A stretch of DNA of 64,000 nucleotides, taken from NCBI RefSeq assembly GCF_001544275.1, contig NZ_BCQE01000001.1:62001-126000 (forward strand), written 5' to 3'. Positions 37,947 through 46,272 of the stretch are shown here, one piece after another. The notes below the pieces were generated by a model, which was not told where the DNA came from, ran no database searches, and worked only from the letters and a program-made list of their open reading frames with translations. This stretch comes from Enterococcus gallinarum NBRC 100675 (GTDB lineage Bacteria; Bacillota; Bacilli; Lactobacillales; Enterococcaceae). Position numbers and translations under genes: made by a program. Each line of letters starts with the position of its first letter. The first letter of the stretch is position 1.

Positions 37947-38194
37947 GCTAATTTTCTCCTTTATAGTTATTAATTTTCTAATCACGATAGGACCTTACCA
38001 TCATAGAAAACTGAAGTAAAGCAAATGTATCGGATTTGGACAATAAAAAATGTTTAGTGTATTTTTATCAGACTGTGTTCTATATTTTCAGCTATTTCTA
38101 TCTATACCTCTCTCAGACAAATGAAATAATAAAAAACGCTGATATATCAATGTTTATCACAAGTATAAGAAACAATTCATACAAAAAAACACAT

Positions 38195-38364
38195 CTCAGA
38201 TTAATTTAAGTGGTTGATTACCCACAAAAATTTTTTAATTGAATCTGAGAAGTGTTTTTTCAAAAATTGTGATTAAAACCGTTGATATTACAGCAATCTA
38301 TTAATTTTGTCAACATAGATAAAACCCTTGATTTTATCGACTTTTTAAGAGGTCATTTTTTAAG
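38195..38364 (+). repeat. structured intergenic module, copy 1
   Basis: Opens with CTCAGATT (38195) pairing with AATCTGAG (38242-38249), the loop holding AAGTGGTTGATT, followed by AAGTGTTTTTT. Then a helix GTTGAT/GTCAAC (38281-38286, 38309-38314) and the tail TTGATTTTATCGACTTTTTAAG. About 75% like copy 2 by eye. It lies between the replication operon and the 96-aa gene, upstream of and pointing away from the HTH gene. Confidence 0.75.
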
Positions 38365-38405
38365 TATGTTTTTATAATTATTTTGAGATAGAATTTTAAT
38401 TATTA

Positions 38406-38696
38406 TTATTTATTCAAAATATCCTTAGCTTTCATTTTTTCCATTTCTTTTATTGTCTTTTTTTTCTTTGATTCTTTTCCACCTTCATAGATACAAATCA
38501 AGGCAACCAATCCTATTATAGGCATCAATACATTTCTCACAGATAGATTTAAATTCCCTGATAGAATGATATATATAACTAAACCACTAAAAATAAGTGG
38601 TAAAATTGCTCCCATATATTTATTTCCTATATATCCACTTAGCGTTTGAAACGCAATAACAGCTATAATTATTAGAATTTCCATTAAATTACTCAT
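38406..38696 (-). CDS. small membrane protein, 96 aa
   Basis: A 96-aa protein with three predicted TM helices (MEILIIIAVIAFQTLSGYI, MGAILPLIFSGLVIYIIL, VRNVLMPIIGLVALICIY) and a Lys/Glu-rich cytoplasmic tail. Family not recognised. Its start overlaps the end of the DUF2089-type gene by 8 bp, so the two are coupled; it may be the membrane anchor or sensor partner of that regulator, as in several small regulator/membrane protein pairs of Firmicutes. AAGGAGAG precedes the ATG. Confidence 0.65.
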   Translation of the reverse strand: MSNLMEILIIIAVIAFQTLSGYIGNKYMGAILPLIFSGLVIYIILSGNLNLSVRNVLMPIIGLVALICIYEGGKESKKKKTIKEMEKMKAKDILNK

Positions 38697-38967
38697 TTAT
38701 ACTCTCCTTATGCTTTCTTATAATTTCTTTTGCTATATCTAAACTTATTTTTTCATTTATAACTAGTTGCATAATTGATATTTCAAAAGAATCTTCTTGC
38801 TTTCCATCAAAAAGTTTTATTTTTTCAATTAATCTGTCCAATCTTATTCTTACTGTTGGATAACTCACTTCGTATTCTTTTGCTAACTGCTTTAAAGAAC
38901 CTGATGCCAACAAAAATTTTTTAATAAATACTTGTTCCTCAGGTTCTAACTTGAAAAACCATTCCAC
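38689..38967 (-). CDS. DUF2089-type HTH regulator
   Basis: A 92-aa regulator. The pattern EWFFKLEPEEQVFIKKFLLASGSLKQLAKEYEVSYPTVRIRLDRLIEKI is that of DUF2089/SatD-type winged HTH proteins. I set the start at GTG 38967 because GGAGG lies 6 nt upstream (GGAGGTAAGTAT); the ATG at 38985 lies before this site and has none of its own. Coupled to the small membrane protein gene. Repeat module copy 2 lies 177 bp upstream on the opposite strand. Confidence 0.72.
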   Translation of the reverse strand: MEWFFKLEPEEQVFIKKFLLASGSLKQLAKEYEVSYPTVRIRLDRLIEKIKLFDGKQEDSFEISIMQLVINEKISLDIAKEIIRKHKESINE

Positions 38968-39143
38968 ATACTTACCTCCACCCATAATGATAAATAATAT
39001 TTAATATAGTTTAACATTATTAAAAATAAAACACAATAAAATCCACAAATATGTTAACAAAATACAAAAACGAAAGAATTACTATCCCCTGTAATCTATA
39101 CTTATTTCCCACACTTATTCAAGACATATACCTGAAAATATAT

Positions 39144-39316
39144 CTCAGATAAACTTTAAGTGGTTAATTCTCCATCAAAAATTTTTATTGGAGTCTGAGA
39201 GGTGTTTTTTGAAAAACAGTGCTTTAAAACGTTGATATAACAGTAATCTTGTATTTCCGTCAACAAGTAGAAAAATATTAATTTTACTGGATTTTTAAAG
39301 AGGCATTTTTTAAGTG
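39144..39316 (+). repeat. structured intergenic module, copy 2
   Basis: CTCAGA (39144) with TCTGAG (39194), loop AAGTGGTTAATT, then GAGAGGTGTTTTTT, helix GTTGAT/GTCAAC (39231-39236, 39259-39264) and the tail GATTTTTAAAGAGGCATTTTTTAAG. Upstream of the DUF2089-type gene and pointing away from it. The remaining bases to 39502 hold no gene that I can support. Confidence 0.75.
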
Positions 39317-39502
39317 GTTTTTGACAAAAATTTTGAAAAAAAATTTCCTGAAATGAAAAATAGAGAAAAATTCTCTACCCAAGGTAGCTATTTACATGCA
39401 TCATACGAAAAAACATTTTTGAATATCGGATACCTCTTAAAAATCTCTATAAAAAAACCGAAATACGATTCGTTTAAGAATCATATTTCAGCCTGTTCTT
39501 GT

Positions 39503-41800
39503 TTATTTACTTTTCTTAAATCTTTTTTTAAACATTATTAATACGCCTAACACCAGTACCAATCCACTACTTGTTAATATAGCACTATTCATGACTTTAG
39601 AACCAGTATCTGGTAGTTTCTTATCTTCTTTAGAATCTTTTGTTGTTTCTTTTTCTTTAGAATCTTCTTTAGTCGTTTCTTTATTTGTATCTGTTGTTGT
39701 AGTATCAGTAGTTCCTTCAGTATCTGTTACAACATTACCATTTCCATTTCCATCACCATTATCAGTAGGTTTTTCAGGGTCTGTTGGTGTTGTTGGTTCA
39801 GTAGGATTTACGGGTTGTTCTGGTTCTGGAACAACAGGATTTGTAGGCTCTGTTGGGTCAACAGGGTCAGTAGGGTCAACTGGTGGGTTTACATCTTCAG
39901 GACGTGTAATTTCTAACGTTTCTGATTTTTCCCCTTCAGCATTTTCTGTGTAATACTGAACAGTATCTCCTTTTGCTACTTCTTTTGTTAGATTTAATGT
40001 TGTTGGTTCTAATGTTGGGTCAAAATCTGCAAACATTGCACGATTGAAGAATGATTTTTGGTTTTCTGCTTTACCAATTACTTCTCCTTTATATACTACA
40101 TACATTGTTAATCCTTTTGGAATTACTGCTGTCATTTGTTTACCATTTAAGAACTCTACATTTTCAGCATTAGCTACAACTTCTTTTACTTGTTTATAAG
40201 TAAATGTCATTGTGTTTTCGCCTTTTTTAATAACCATTTCTTTTTCTTCTGTATCTGAACCTACTAATTCGTATCCTTTAATTGCTAAAGCTACTTCTGT
40301 ATGTGATTTACCAACTTCTAAGTCTTTTACCACTTTAGGTGTTGCTAATTCTTTACCAGATTCATCAACATATTTAACTGTTAAATTACCTTTTTCTACT
40401 ACTGGTGGATTTACTTCTTTCACTTTATAAGTAAATGCAATTTCAGAACCACCACTTTGAACATCTACTGTTTTTTCAGCTTCACTTGTCAATTCATAGC
40501 CATCAATTGTAATTGCTTTTTCAGTATGTTTAGTTCCAACTTCTAAATCTTTCACTACTTTATCATCAGCAATTGATTTACCATTTTCATCAACATATTT
40601 TACTGTTACATTTGCTTTTTCTACTACAGGAGCATCTTTTGTATAACGGAAGCTAATAACATTACTATTTGCATCTTCTACAACATTAATTGTTTTTGAT
40701 GCATCATCTGATAGTGTATAACCATCGATTGCAATAGCATTTCCTACATAATCAGTTCCTACTTTTACATCACTAATAGTTGTTTGTGGTGCAATAGATT
40801 GTCCTGTTTCACTATCTACATATTGAATAGTTACAGTAGAGAATTTATCTTCTGGAACAACTGCTTTTTTCACATAATAGAATACATGTGTCATAGAATC
40901 TCCAGTTACATAAACATCTTCACTTGCAGGTGATACTAAATCATAACCTTCAACTGCTTGAGAAGTTAGAGTATGTGTCATATCAGAATCCAATTCTTGA
41001 ACATTAGACCATAGTGTTTCTCCACTATCTCTATCCATACCCATTACAGTTACTGCAGTTTTAGCAGTTACAGGCATGAATGTAGCCCAAGTTTTATCTG
41101 ATTCGACTTGTGTATCAGGGTTAATAGATACAACATAAATTTGTTCACCTTTAGTTAATGGACGAACTAGGTCTAATTGAGCTTGACCTTCTGTTTGCAT
41201 ATACATTGAACCATCATCAATTTTATTCCCACTTGCATCATAGACGGAAGTTGAAGTATTTGCTCCTACCCAAGCAGTAACAAAATCACCTGCATCATTA
41301 AATGTAATATTACTTGGTGCTTGTGGTTTATCAGGTGTTGGTGTTTCACCTTTAGCAAAAGTAACTGCTACTGTAAAAGTTCCTGTTAATTCAGAACCAG
41401 TATCAGCTAAATTAATTGTAGCATACTGAGTAGTTCCTTCAACGACAGGAATAGTTGCCATTGGAGATGCCATGTAGCTATTATCATATTGAGCATCTCC
41501 TGCTGCGACTGTTAAAACACCCTCTTGTTGAGAATAAATACCAATTTTAGCATTACCAATAGTTACAGTTTTAGCACTTCCTAAATCACCATGAGTCCAT
41601 TTATCTGCATCATCATTCCATGTAAAGCTTGCTGTTTGTTCAGCTGCTTTGACACTGCTGTTAGGTTCATAGCTGTTTGTTCCATTAGTAGCCGCCAAAA
41701 CTGTGGGAGCAATCAACATAGTAGACAATGTGGCAATTACAGCAGTTTTCCGAAGTTGCTTCCCTCTTATTTTTCTTTTTGTTTTTTCTAAGCGATTCAT
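39503..41800 (-). CDS. LPXTG-anchored surface protein with MucBP repeats
   Basis: A 765-aa wall protein. Signal peptide with a basic start (KRKIRGKQLRKTAVIATLS, cleavage near AATNG at about 37); a beta-rich domain (40-245); four MucBP-type repeats (about 249-312, 320-388, 396-462, 470-537; pattern VTVKYVDENGKSI...DGYELTS...FTYK); a further domain to 630; a Pro/Thr-rich wall-spanning linker (637-690); sorting signal LPDTG (729-733), TM helix and KKRFKKSK tail. Sortase A should link it to peptidoglycan. MucBP repeats suggest binding to mucin or other host glycans. Third gene of an operon with two small proteins. Confidence 0.9.
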   Translation of the reverse strand: MNRLEKTKRKIRGKQLRKTAVIATLSTMLIAPTVLAATNGTNSYEPNSSVKAAEQTASFTWNDDADKWTHGDLGSAKTVTIGNAKIGIYSQQEGVLTVAAGDAQYDNSYMASPMATIPVVEGTTQYATINLADTGSELTGTFTVAVTFAKGETPTPDKPQAPSNITFNDAGDFVTAWVGANTSTSVYDASGNKIDDGSMYMQTEGQAQLDLVRPLTKGEQIYVVSINPDTQVESDKTWATFMPVTAKTAVTVMGMDRDSGETLWSNVQELDSDMTHTLTSQAVEGYDLVSPASEDVYVTGDSMTHVFYYVKKAVVPEDKFSTVTIQYVDSETGQSIAPQTTISDVKVGTDYVGNAIAIDGYTLSDDASKTINVVEDANSNVISFRYTKDAPVVEKANVTVKYVDENGKSIADDKVVKDLEVGTKHTEKAITIDGYELTSEAEKTVDVQSGGSEIAFTYKVKEVNPPVVEKGNLTVKYVDESGKELATPKVVKDLEVGKSHTEVALAIKGYELVGSDTEEKEMVIKKGENTMTFTYKQVKEVVANAENVEFLNGKQMTAVIPKGLTMYVVYKGEVIGKAENQKSFFNRAMFADFDPTLEPTTLNLTKEVAKGDTVQYYTENAEGEKSETLEITRPEDVNPPVDPTDPVDPTEPTNPVVPEPEQPVNPTEPTTPTDPEKPTDNGDGNGNGNVVTDTEGTTDTTTTDTNKETTKEDSKEKETTKDSKEDKKLPDTGSKVMNSAILTSSGLVLVLGVLIMFKKRFKKSK

Positions 41801-41818
41801 TTTTTTCCTCCTAAATTT

Positions 41819-42055
41819 TTATAAAATAAACTCTTGCTCCATTCGTTCTACATGTTTTTGAACCAACAGAGGCAATAATTCATCACTAAATAATAGTCTT
41901 TCTTGCTCTTCAATAGATAAATTTATAAATTCTTTATATAGAGCAGTAGCCATCCCATTGATTACTATTTTAGGAATCGTTACATTTGCTTTGATAAATG
42001 CTTTCCTGACCTTATTTTTGACATATTTCTTTTGTGCCAATTCCATTGAATACAT
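41819..42055 (-). CDS. hypothetical protein, 78 aa
   Basis: A 78-aa helical soluble protein (AQKKYVKNKVRKAFIKANVTIPKIVINGMATALYKEF, then LSIEEQERLLFSDELLPLLVQKHVERMEQEF). No family recognised. It starts 3 bp after the preceding 73-aa gene and ends 18 bp before the surface protein start, so it belongs to that operon. AGGA lies 8 nt before the ATG. A chaperone or assembly role for the surface protein is possible but unsupported. Confidence 0.55.
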   Translation of the reverse strand: MYSMELAQKKYVKNKVRKAFIKANVTIPKIVINGMATALYKEFINLSIEEQERLLFSDELLPLLVQKHVERMEQEFIL

Positions 42056-42058
42056 TTT

Positions 42059-42280
42059 CTAATTCCTACCAAATTTTGTTGCAACAATAATAAATCCTAC
42101 TAACAAAATAAAAAACAAGAATAAATGATTCATAAAGAATTTAAAAAGTAAAACTAATACAGTAATAATAATTGCCATTACAACTAAAAAACTTCCTATT
42201 TTTGTTAGACAACCTTCTTTCTCTGGCTCTGGTTCTACTACATCTTGGATAATTATTTTTACACCATCTTTTAAAGACAT
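42059..42280 (-). CDS. small membrane protein, 73 aa
   Basis: A 73-aa protein: soluble acidic start (DGVKIIIQDVVEPEPEKEG), then two TM helices (IGSFLVVMAIIITVLVLLF and HLFLFFILLVGFIIVATKF). ATG at 42280 follows AAAGGATTGAG; a TTG at 42289 overlaps this site. First gene of the surface protein operon. Function unknown. Confidence 0.6.
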   Translation of the reverse strand: MSLKDGVKIIIQDVVEPEPEKEGCLTKIGSFLVVMAIIITVLVLLFKFFMNHLFLFFILLVGFIIVATKFGRN

Positions 42281-42312
42281 AAAACTCAATCCTTTCTCTT
42301 CTTTTGTGAGAT

Positions 42313-42441
42313 GAACGAAACGTTCGTTTGAAACAAATAAAAAAAGCTGATAAATCTAAAGAGTAGAACTCAGATTTATCAACTATTGTATGTATTTATA
42401 TTTTTTTATATCTAATAGGTAACAAACGAACGTTTGTTACC
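42313..42441 (-). promoter_or_regulatory. leader with two AAACGAACGTTT operators flanking a terminator
   Basis: Reading the minus strand: TATAAT-like -10 boxes at about 42445-42465; a perfect 10-bp inverted repeat GGTAACAAAC-GAAC-GTTTGTTACC (42441-42418); a terminator hairpin (10-bp arms, 42381-42348) with T7; then AAACGAACGTTT again (42329-42318) inside AACGAA-ACG-TTCGTT; then the ribosome site of the 73-aa gene. The palindrome just after the -10 is where a TetR-like repressor would sit. The hairpin may end the resolvase transcript or attenuate the operon. Confidence 0.6.
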
Positions 42442-42481
42442 GGCAATAATTATATCAAATTATATATAATAGTGAAACCCA

Positions 42482-43057
42482 TCATCTAGATAAACGATAC
42501 TTCCTTTTCACATTATATACTGTTTTAATACAAACATCACATTTTTCTGCAATCTCCCTTTGAGTTAAAGTCGTTTCAGTATAAAGTTTTTTTATTTTAT
42601 TGACAGTTTTGACATCCAATCCTTTGTTTCCTAGTTTCACTCCATTTTCCTTTAAAACTGCTAATGCTTCTTTTGTTCGTTCAGATATATAATCGGCTTC
42701 CAGCTCTGCAATCGCTGATAATATAGTAAAAATAACCTTTCCCATCGGTGTCGATGTATCAATATTTTCTTTAATACTAATTAAATTGATACCTTTTTCT
42801 TGCAGTTCACTCATGATGTTTACTAACTGCTTAGTAGAACGACCTAGCCTATCAATTTTATAAACCACTAGGGTATCACCTTTTTCAAGAGATTCTAACG
42901 CTTTATTCAATTCTTTTCGATTTTCTTTCCGACCACTGATTTGTTCTATAAAATAAGAATCAATATTATAGCGAATAAGTGCTTCTTTTTGAACTTCTAC
43001 CCCTAGATTTTGATTATTTTTGCTTGTCCTAATGTATCCAATTGTTTTATTTGGCAT
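42482..43057 (-). CDS. serine recombinase (resolvase/invertase family)
   Basis: A 191-aa small serine recombinase. It starts MPNKTIGYIRTSKNNQNLGVE, with Arg10 and catalytic Ser12; ISGRKENRKELNKALESLEKGDTLVVYKIDRLGRS holds the active-site arginines; the E-helix region ILSAIAELEADYISERTKEAL and a C-terminal HTH (TLTQREIAEKCDVCIKTVYNVKRKYRL) are complete. It would resolve dimers or invert a segment. I prefer ATG 43057 because GGAGG is 9 nt upstream; ATG 43063 is only 3 nt from it. Confidence 0.87.
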   Translation of the reverse strand: MPNKTIGYIRTSKNNQNLGVEVQKEALIRYNIDSYFIEQISGRKENRKELNKALESLEKGDTLVVYKIDRLGRSTKQLVNIMSELQEKGINLISIKENIDTSTPMGKVIFTILSAIAELEADYISERTKEALAVLKENGVKLGNKGLDVKTVNKIKKLYTETTLTQREIAEKCDVCIKTVYNVKRKYRLSR

Positions 43058-43063
43058 ATTCAT

Positions 43064-43366
43064 AAACCTCCTTACTTCTTTAGTTTAACCGTTTATTTTC
43101 TACACAAAAATACCCTAGTATCCCAGACAGAAGAGATACTAGAGCAAATTAGGGATTTTCTATCATATAGAGGGAATACAATTATCCAATATTGTATCTA
43201 TTTATATGACAATGGTGTATTTCATCAAGGTATACATTTATTATTGCATCAAAAATAACAAATGTCCAGCGAATTAATCCTCCTTTACTTTTCTATTATT
43301 TCCCTTTAAACACTTTATTATTCTAACAAAAACGCTTTTTTACAGAAATTATCCTGTTCTATAAAA
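43064..43366. other. gap between resolvase and LRR gene
   Basis: No supported gene. On the plus strand about 43135-43258 encodes 40-odd residues (EEILEQIRDFLSYRGNTII..., ending LLLHQK) that look like the tail of a decayed protein, without a start or ribosome site. The resolvase promoter is expected near 43090-43130. Confidence 0.35.
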
Positions 43367-43394
43367 TTGATTTGTCATAGGTACTTGCTATAAT
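43367..43394 (+). promoter_or_regulatory. extended -10 promoter of the LRR gene
   Basis: TTGATT (43367-43372), 16-bp spacer, then TGC-TATAAT (43389-43394), 40 bp ahead of the ATG. Confidence 0.6.
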
Positions 43395-43434
43395 GTGTAC
43401 TAAATTAAATAACACTATCAAAGGAGGTCATTTC

Positions 43435-44244
43435 ATGACAAATGGAACAAGTCAAGGTTTATTCGTAGTTGTTGCAATAATTATATTTGGTATTTTTATA
43501 GCTATTAGTTATTTATTATTTAGAAATACTTTAAAACCCAGCTTATCGACAATATTTACAGACAGTTTAGAGCAATCTAATTGTTCTTTATCAGGTGAAT
43601 GTTCAATAAATATATCCTCAACAAGAGAAGATGAACATTATTTATACGCCAAAATAAGAGAAGCGAATCTCGAAAGAAATGAAACAGAAATTTGGATACA
43701 AGCTGAAAAATTAGAAAATAATGGTTTGCGGATTGTAAAATCAAGTATTACAGATAGTAATTATAATAGCGGAACACCTGACATGGTTGGTAGTCTTTCT
43801 TTTCCTGATACTATTAATGGTAAACCAATTACTCATATAGGAAACAAGAACGGTGATTATCCATTCAGATTAGCTAAGCTTGATGGTCATTTAAGATTAC
43901 CAAATAAACTACAATATGTAGGATACGATAGTTTTCTTAATTGTATATTTGAAGGAGAGCTGAAATTACCATCTACCCTAACATATATTGATAATCGAGC
44001 GTTTAGAGATTCTAGATTTATAAAAAGCATAGAATTTCCCACTGACTTAGAATATGTTGGCACTGATAGTTTTATGTATAGTAAATTCTCGGGCAATTTA
44101 ATAATCAATCATTCATTAAAAGAAATCGGAAACAGAGCATTTTATTCATCCGAATTTGAAAAAGTCATAAATAATAGTAAAGATTTAATGATACAATCAC
44201 AGTCAATAAGATTAGAAGATAATACTTACTACACAATGCAATAA
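43435..44244 (+). CDS. membrane-anchored BspA-type leucine-rich repeat protein
   Basis: A 269-aa protein with one N-terminal TM helix (LFVVVAIIIFGIFIAISYLLF, about residues 8-30), so the rest probably faces outward. From about residue 120 there are LRR_5/BspA-type repeats: PDTINGKPITHIG, LPNKLQYVGYDSFLNC, LPSTLTYIDNRAFRDS, FPTDLEYVGTDSFMYS, INHSLKEIGNRAFYSS. ATG at 43435 follows AAAGGAGGTCATTTC; an in-frame ATG at 43393 lies in the -10 box and cannot be the start. Role unknown; such repeats usually bind proteins. Confidence 0.8.
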   Translation: MTNGTSQGLFVVVAIIIFGIFIAISYLLFRNTLKPSLSTIFTDSLEQSNCSLSGECSINISSTREDEHYLYAKIREANLERNETEIWIQAEKLENNGLRIVKSSITDSNYNSGTPDMVGSLSFPDTINGKPITHIGNKNGDYPFRLAKLDGHLRLPNKLQYVGYDSFLNCIFEGELKLPSTLTYIDNRAFRDSRFIKSIEFPTDLEYVGTDSFMYSKFSGNLIINHSLKEIGNRAFYSSEFEKVINNSKDLMIQSQSIRLEDNTYYTMQ

Positions 44245-44280
44245 ATAAACCTAGTATGTTAAAACATACTAGGTTTATTT
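44243..44280. terminator. strong bidirectional terminator after the LRR gene
   Basis: AATAAACCTAGTATGTT / AACATACTAGGTTTATT, 17-bp perfect arms, overlapping the stop codon. Confidence 0.85.
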
Positions 44281-44342
44281 ATTAGTTTGTCAACAATTTT
44301 AAAGACATGATTCAAATTTCCATCATCTATTTTAAGATGATA

Positions 44343-44783
44343 TAATGAAGGGGTGAAGTAGGGTTAGGATACTTATGAATTTGGGATACTCTTGTGGGAT
44401 ACTTTTAGGAATTGAACACTCTTTTTTATTAAATTACCACCCCTTCATAAACCCTACATCTATAAAATTTATAGGCTACATAATCCCTTCACAAACCCTA
44501 CATAAAGCATTTTTTAATAAAAGCAGATGAGAACTTTTTGAGAACTTTCGTGAGAACTTTTTTAAAACTATAGAAAATTTGAAAGGATTTTGAAAAAATT
44601 GAATGGAAACCTCCGTGAATTTTTTCTAACTGGCTGCTCCTTACAATCATCCTAATTTTCTACTAACTTACAATCAGCAAATTGAATGGATAGTTTTAAG
44701 GGATAGTTTAGAGAATGAACAATTAAGTTTACTAAATATAATATATTATCAATTATACAAAATTACTATTGGAGGGAGTGAAC
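44343..44783. repeat. noncoding region with short repeated motifs
   Basis: Holds three GGATACT motifs (44367, 44384, 44397), two TTCAYAAACCCTACAT copies (about 44446 and 44490) whose complement-like AGTAGGGTT lies at about 44357, and three GAGAACTTT copies (about 44528-44557). Iteron- or operator-like. No gene seen. The same GGGATACT motif recurs upstream of the recombinase gene at 47052. Confidence 0.55.
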
Positions 44784-45704
44784 ATGACAACACAATTTGT
44801 AAACAAACGAGCAATTGACACAGAAGAATTATTTCAGATAATAAATAACTCAGATGGCATCTATGAATCCACCCTACTAAAGATTCTTCAGTGCAATCGA
44901 ATCAGTTTAGAAAGTCGGTTAAAAACACTTGAAAAAAATAAAATGATTACGAAACAAAAATTGGGAAAATATTTCTTTTATACGAACCATTTTGATTCTA
45001 AGAATTTAAGCCTATTAGATAGACAAACTAATGTTGTTCAAAAACTTGTAGCTTATAGTATTTTTACAGAAAATATTCATATTGTAACGAATTGTGACCA
45101 TCAAAAAGAATTGTATTTATCTTGTTATTCTTCAGGTAAAGATACTTTTCAAACTAATGAACATCTAAAACTACAAGCGAATAAATTAGTGAATCAATTA
45201 CCACAACAATCTGAAGAATATAATTTTTTTGTCGAATGTATCAAAAATGTATTAACTAAATTTCCTATTCGAGTTTCATGTCTTCGTAATAAATTAGATA
45301 TAAACTATCACACACATTCATTAGATATGATTGATATTTTAGTTGTTCCTAACATTGAATATTTACCACTAATTGAGCTAAAATTAGATAGTTTTTCATA
45401 TAGAAATTCGGAAAAGAATAGTCAGTATATACGTGACGATATACTGATTTATGTTGAAAACCTAGGTAAACTTATTTTCTATGAAATGGAGCAAAACAGA
45501 CAATATGGTGTTCATGTGATTTCTTCTCTAATGGATTTCTATTATTATGTCGCTAAATTTTCTAAGTCAAAGACTTCACTATACTTTACTTCAAATAAAC
45601 AAGAATTTAATTATGCACATAGGCTCTATACTAGAAGTCAACAAAATAAAGAAAAATTTAATACAGTTCAGCTAAAAAAGAGCAAACAAAAAGCACAATC
45701 TTGA
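44784..45704 (+). CDS. winged-helix protein with possible PD-(D/E)xK-like segment
   Basis: A 306-aa protein, family not recognised. Residues about 12-70 look like a winged helix (EELFQIINNSDGIYESTLLKILQCNRISLESRLKTLEKNKMITKQKLGKYFFYTN: helices, then a wing). Later, DMIDILVVPNIEYLPLIELKLDSF has the D-x(n)-ExK spacing of PD-(D/E)xK nucleases, though alone this is weak. The tail is Lys/Gln-rich. ATG at 44784 follows GGAGGGAGTGAAC. It is convergent with toxN. Could be an element regulator, a replication accessory or a nuclease. Confidence 0.55.
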   Translation: MTTQFVNKRAIDTEELFQIINNSDGIYESTLLKILQCNRISLESRLKTLEKNKMITKQKLGKYFFYTNHFDSKNLSLLDRQTNVVQKLVAYSIFTENIHIVTNCDHQKELYLSCYSSGKDTFQTNEHLKLQANKLVNQLPQQSEEYNFFVECIKNVLTKFPIRVSCLRNKLDINYHTHSLDMIDILVVPNIEYLPLIELKLDSFSYRNSEKNSQYIRDDILIYVENLGKLIFYEMEQNRQYGVHVISSLMDFYYYVAKFSKSKTSLYFTSNKQEFNYAHRLYTRSQQNKEKFNTVQLKKSKQKAQS

Positions 45705-45726
45705 CTGACTGTGCTTTTATATTATT

Positions 45727-46224
45727 TTAAGAATTTCTCCTGTTATTATTTTGTAATAATTGTCGTTCTATTTCTAAAACATCAGGAAAAATTAAACGTA
45801 TACCTCTTCTATGTAGAGCTAAAACTCTTCTTGCTTTAGTTAATAATTCTCTCTCCAGTACGCCATCTATTCGGACAGCAACATTTGCACGACTATCTAA
45901 GTATTCATTTTTTATATAATTTCTTGATGCAGGACACATATTTTGAATTAAAAATGCTTTTTCATGACCTAATACATTCCCGAATACTATTGTGTCACAT
46001 CGATTAAACTTGTTTATCTTACTTTGATATATTGCTCTAAATTTTGAGACTTGAGAAGAAAATGGTATTAACCAATATAAACTAGTACTCCTATCTTGAA
46101 ATGTATAAAAACAAGGTCTATCGTGAAATGCACCATTAATTCTTTCTTTGTTTTTCATTAAATATTGGTCTGGAAAATCTATAAAATACTGGTCTTTTAA
46201 GTAATAAAAATGCCCTACATTCAT
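45727..46224 (-). CDS. type III toxin-antitoxin RNase, ToxN/AbiQ superfamily
   Basis: A 165-aa endoribonuclease toxin of the ToxN/AbiQ/CptN group. It begins MNVGHFYYLKDQYFIDFPD and keeps the family core: MKNK, HDRPCFYTFQD, LYWLIPFSSQVSKF (residues 50-62; conserved Ser), CDTIVFGNVLG and KAFLIQNMCP (89-98). These enzymes cut RNA and their own antitoxin transcript, and protect against phage by stopping growth. Gene order on the minus strand is antitoxin repeats, terminator (46266-46245), then this gene with AGGAGGAAAAG, the standard type III plan. Convergent with the winged-helix gene. Identity rests on sequence pattern and context together. Confidence 0.9.
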   Translation of the reverse strand: MNVGHFYYLKDQYFIDFPDQYLMKNKERINGAFHDRPCFYTFQDRSTSLYWLIPFSSQVSKFRAIYQSKINKFNRCDTIVFGNVLGHEKAFLIQNMCPASRNYIKNEYLDSRANVAVRIDGVLERELLTKARRVLALHRRGIRLIFPDVLEIERQLLQNNNRRNS

Positions 46225-46244
46225 TCTTTTCCTCCTACAAAAAA

Positions 46245-46266
46245 ACTCTATTCAAAAGAATAGAGT
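46245..46266 (-). terminator. leaky terminator between antitoxin RNA and toxin
   Basis: ACTCTATTC/GAATAGAGT, 9-bp perfect arms with a 4-nt loop and seven T after it on the minus strand. In type III systems this hairpin sets the ratio of antitoxin RNA to toxin mRNA. Confidence 0.85.
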
Positions 46267-46272
46267 AAAAAA

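Noticed and set aside
43393-43434. Upstream ATG for the LRR membrane protein
   Set aside because: The ATG overlaps the TATAAT box of the gene's own promoter, and the next ATG at 43435 has a perfect AAAGGAGG site.
44343-44783. Origin of transfer
   Set aside because: There are inverted and direct repeats, but no relaxase gene and no recognisable nick motif.
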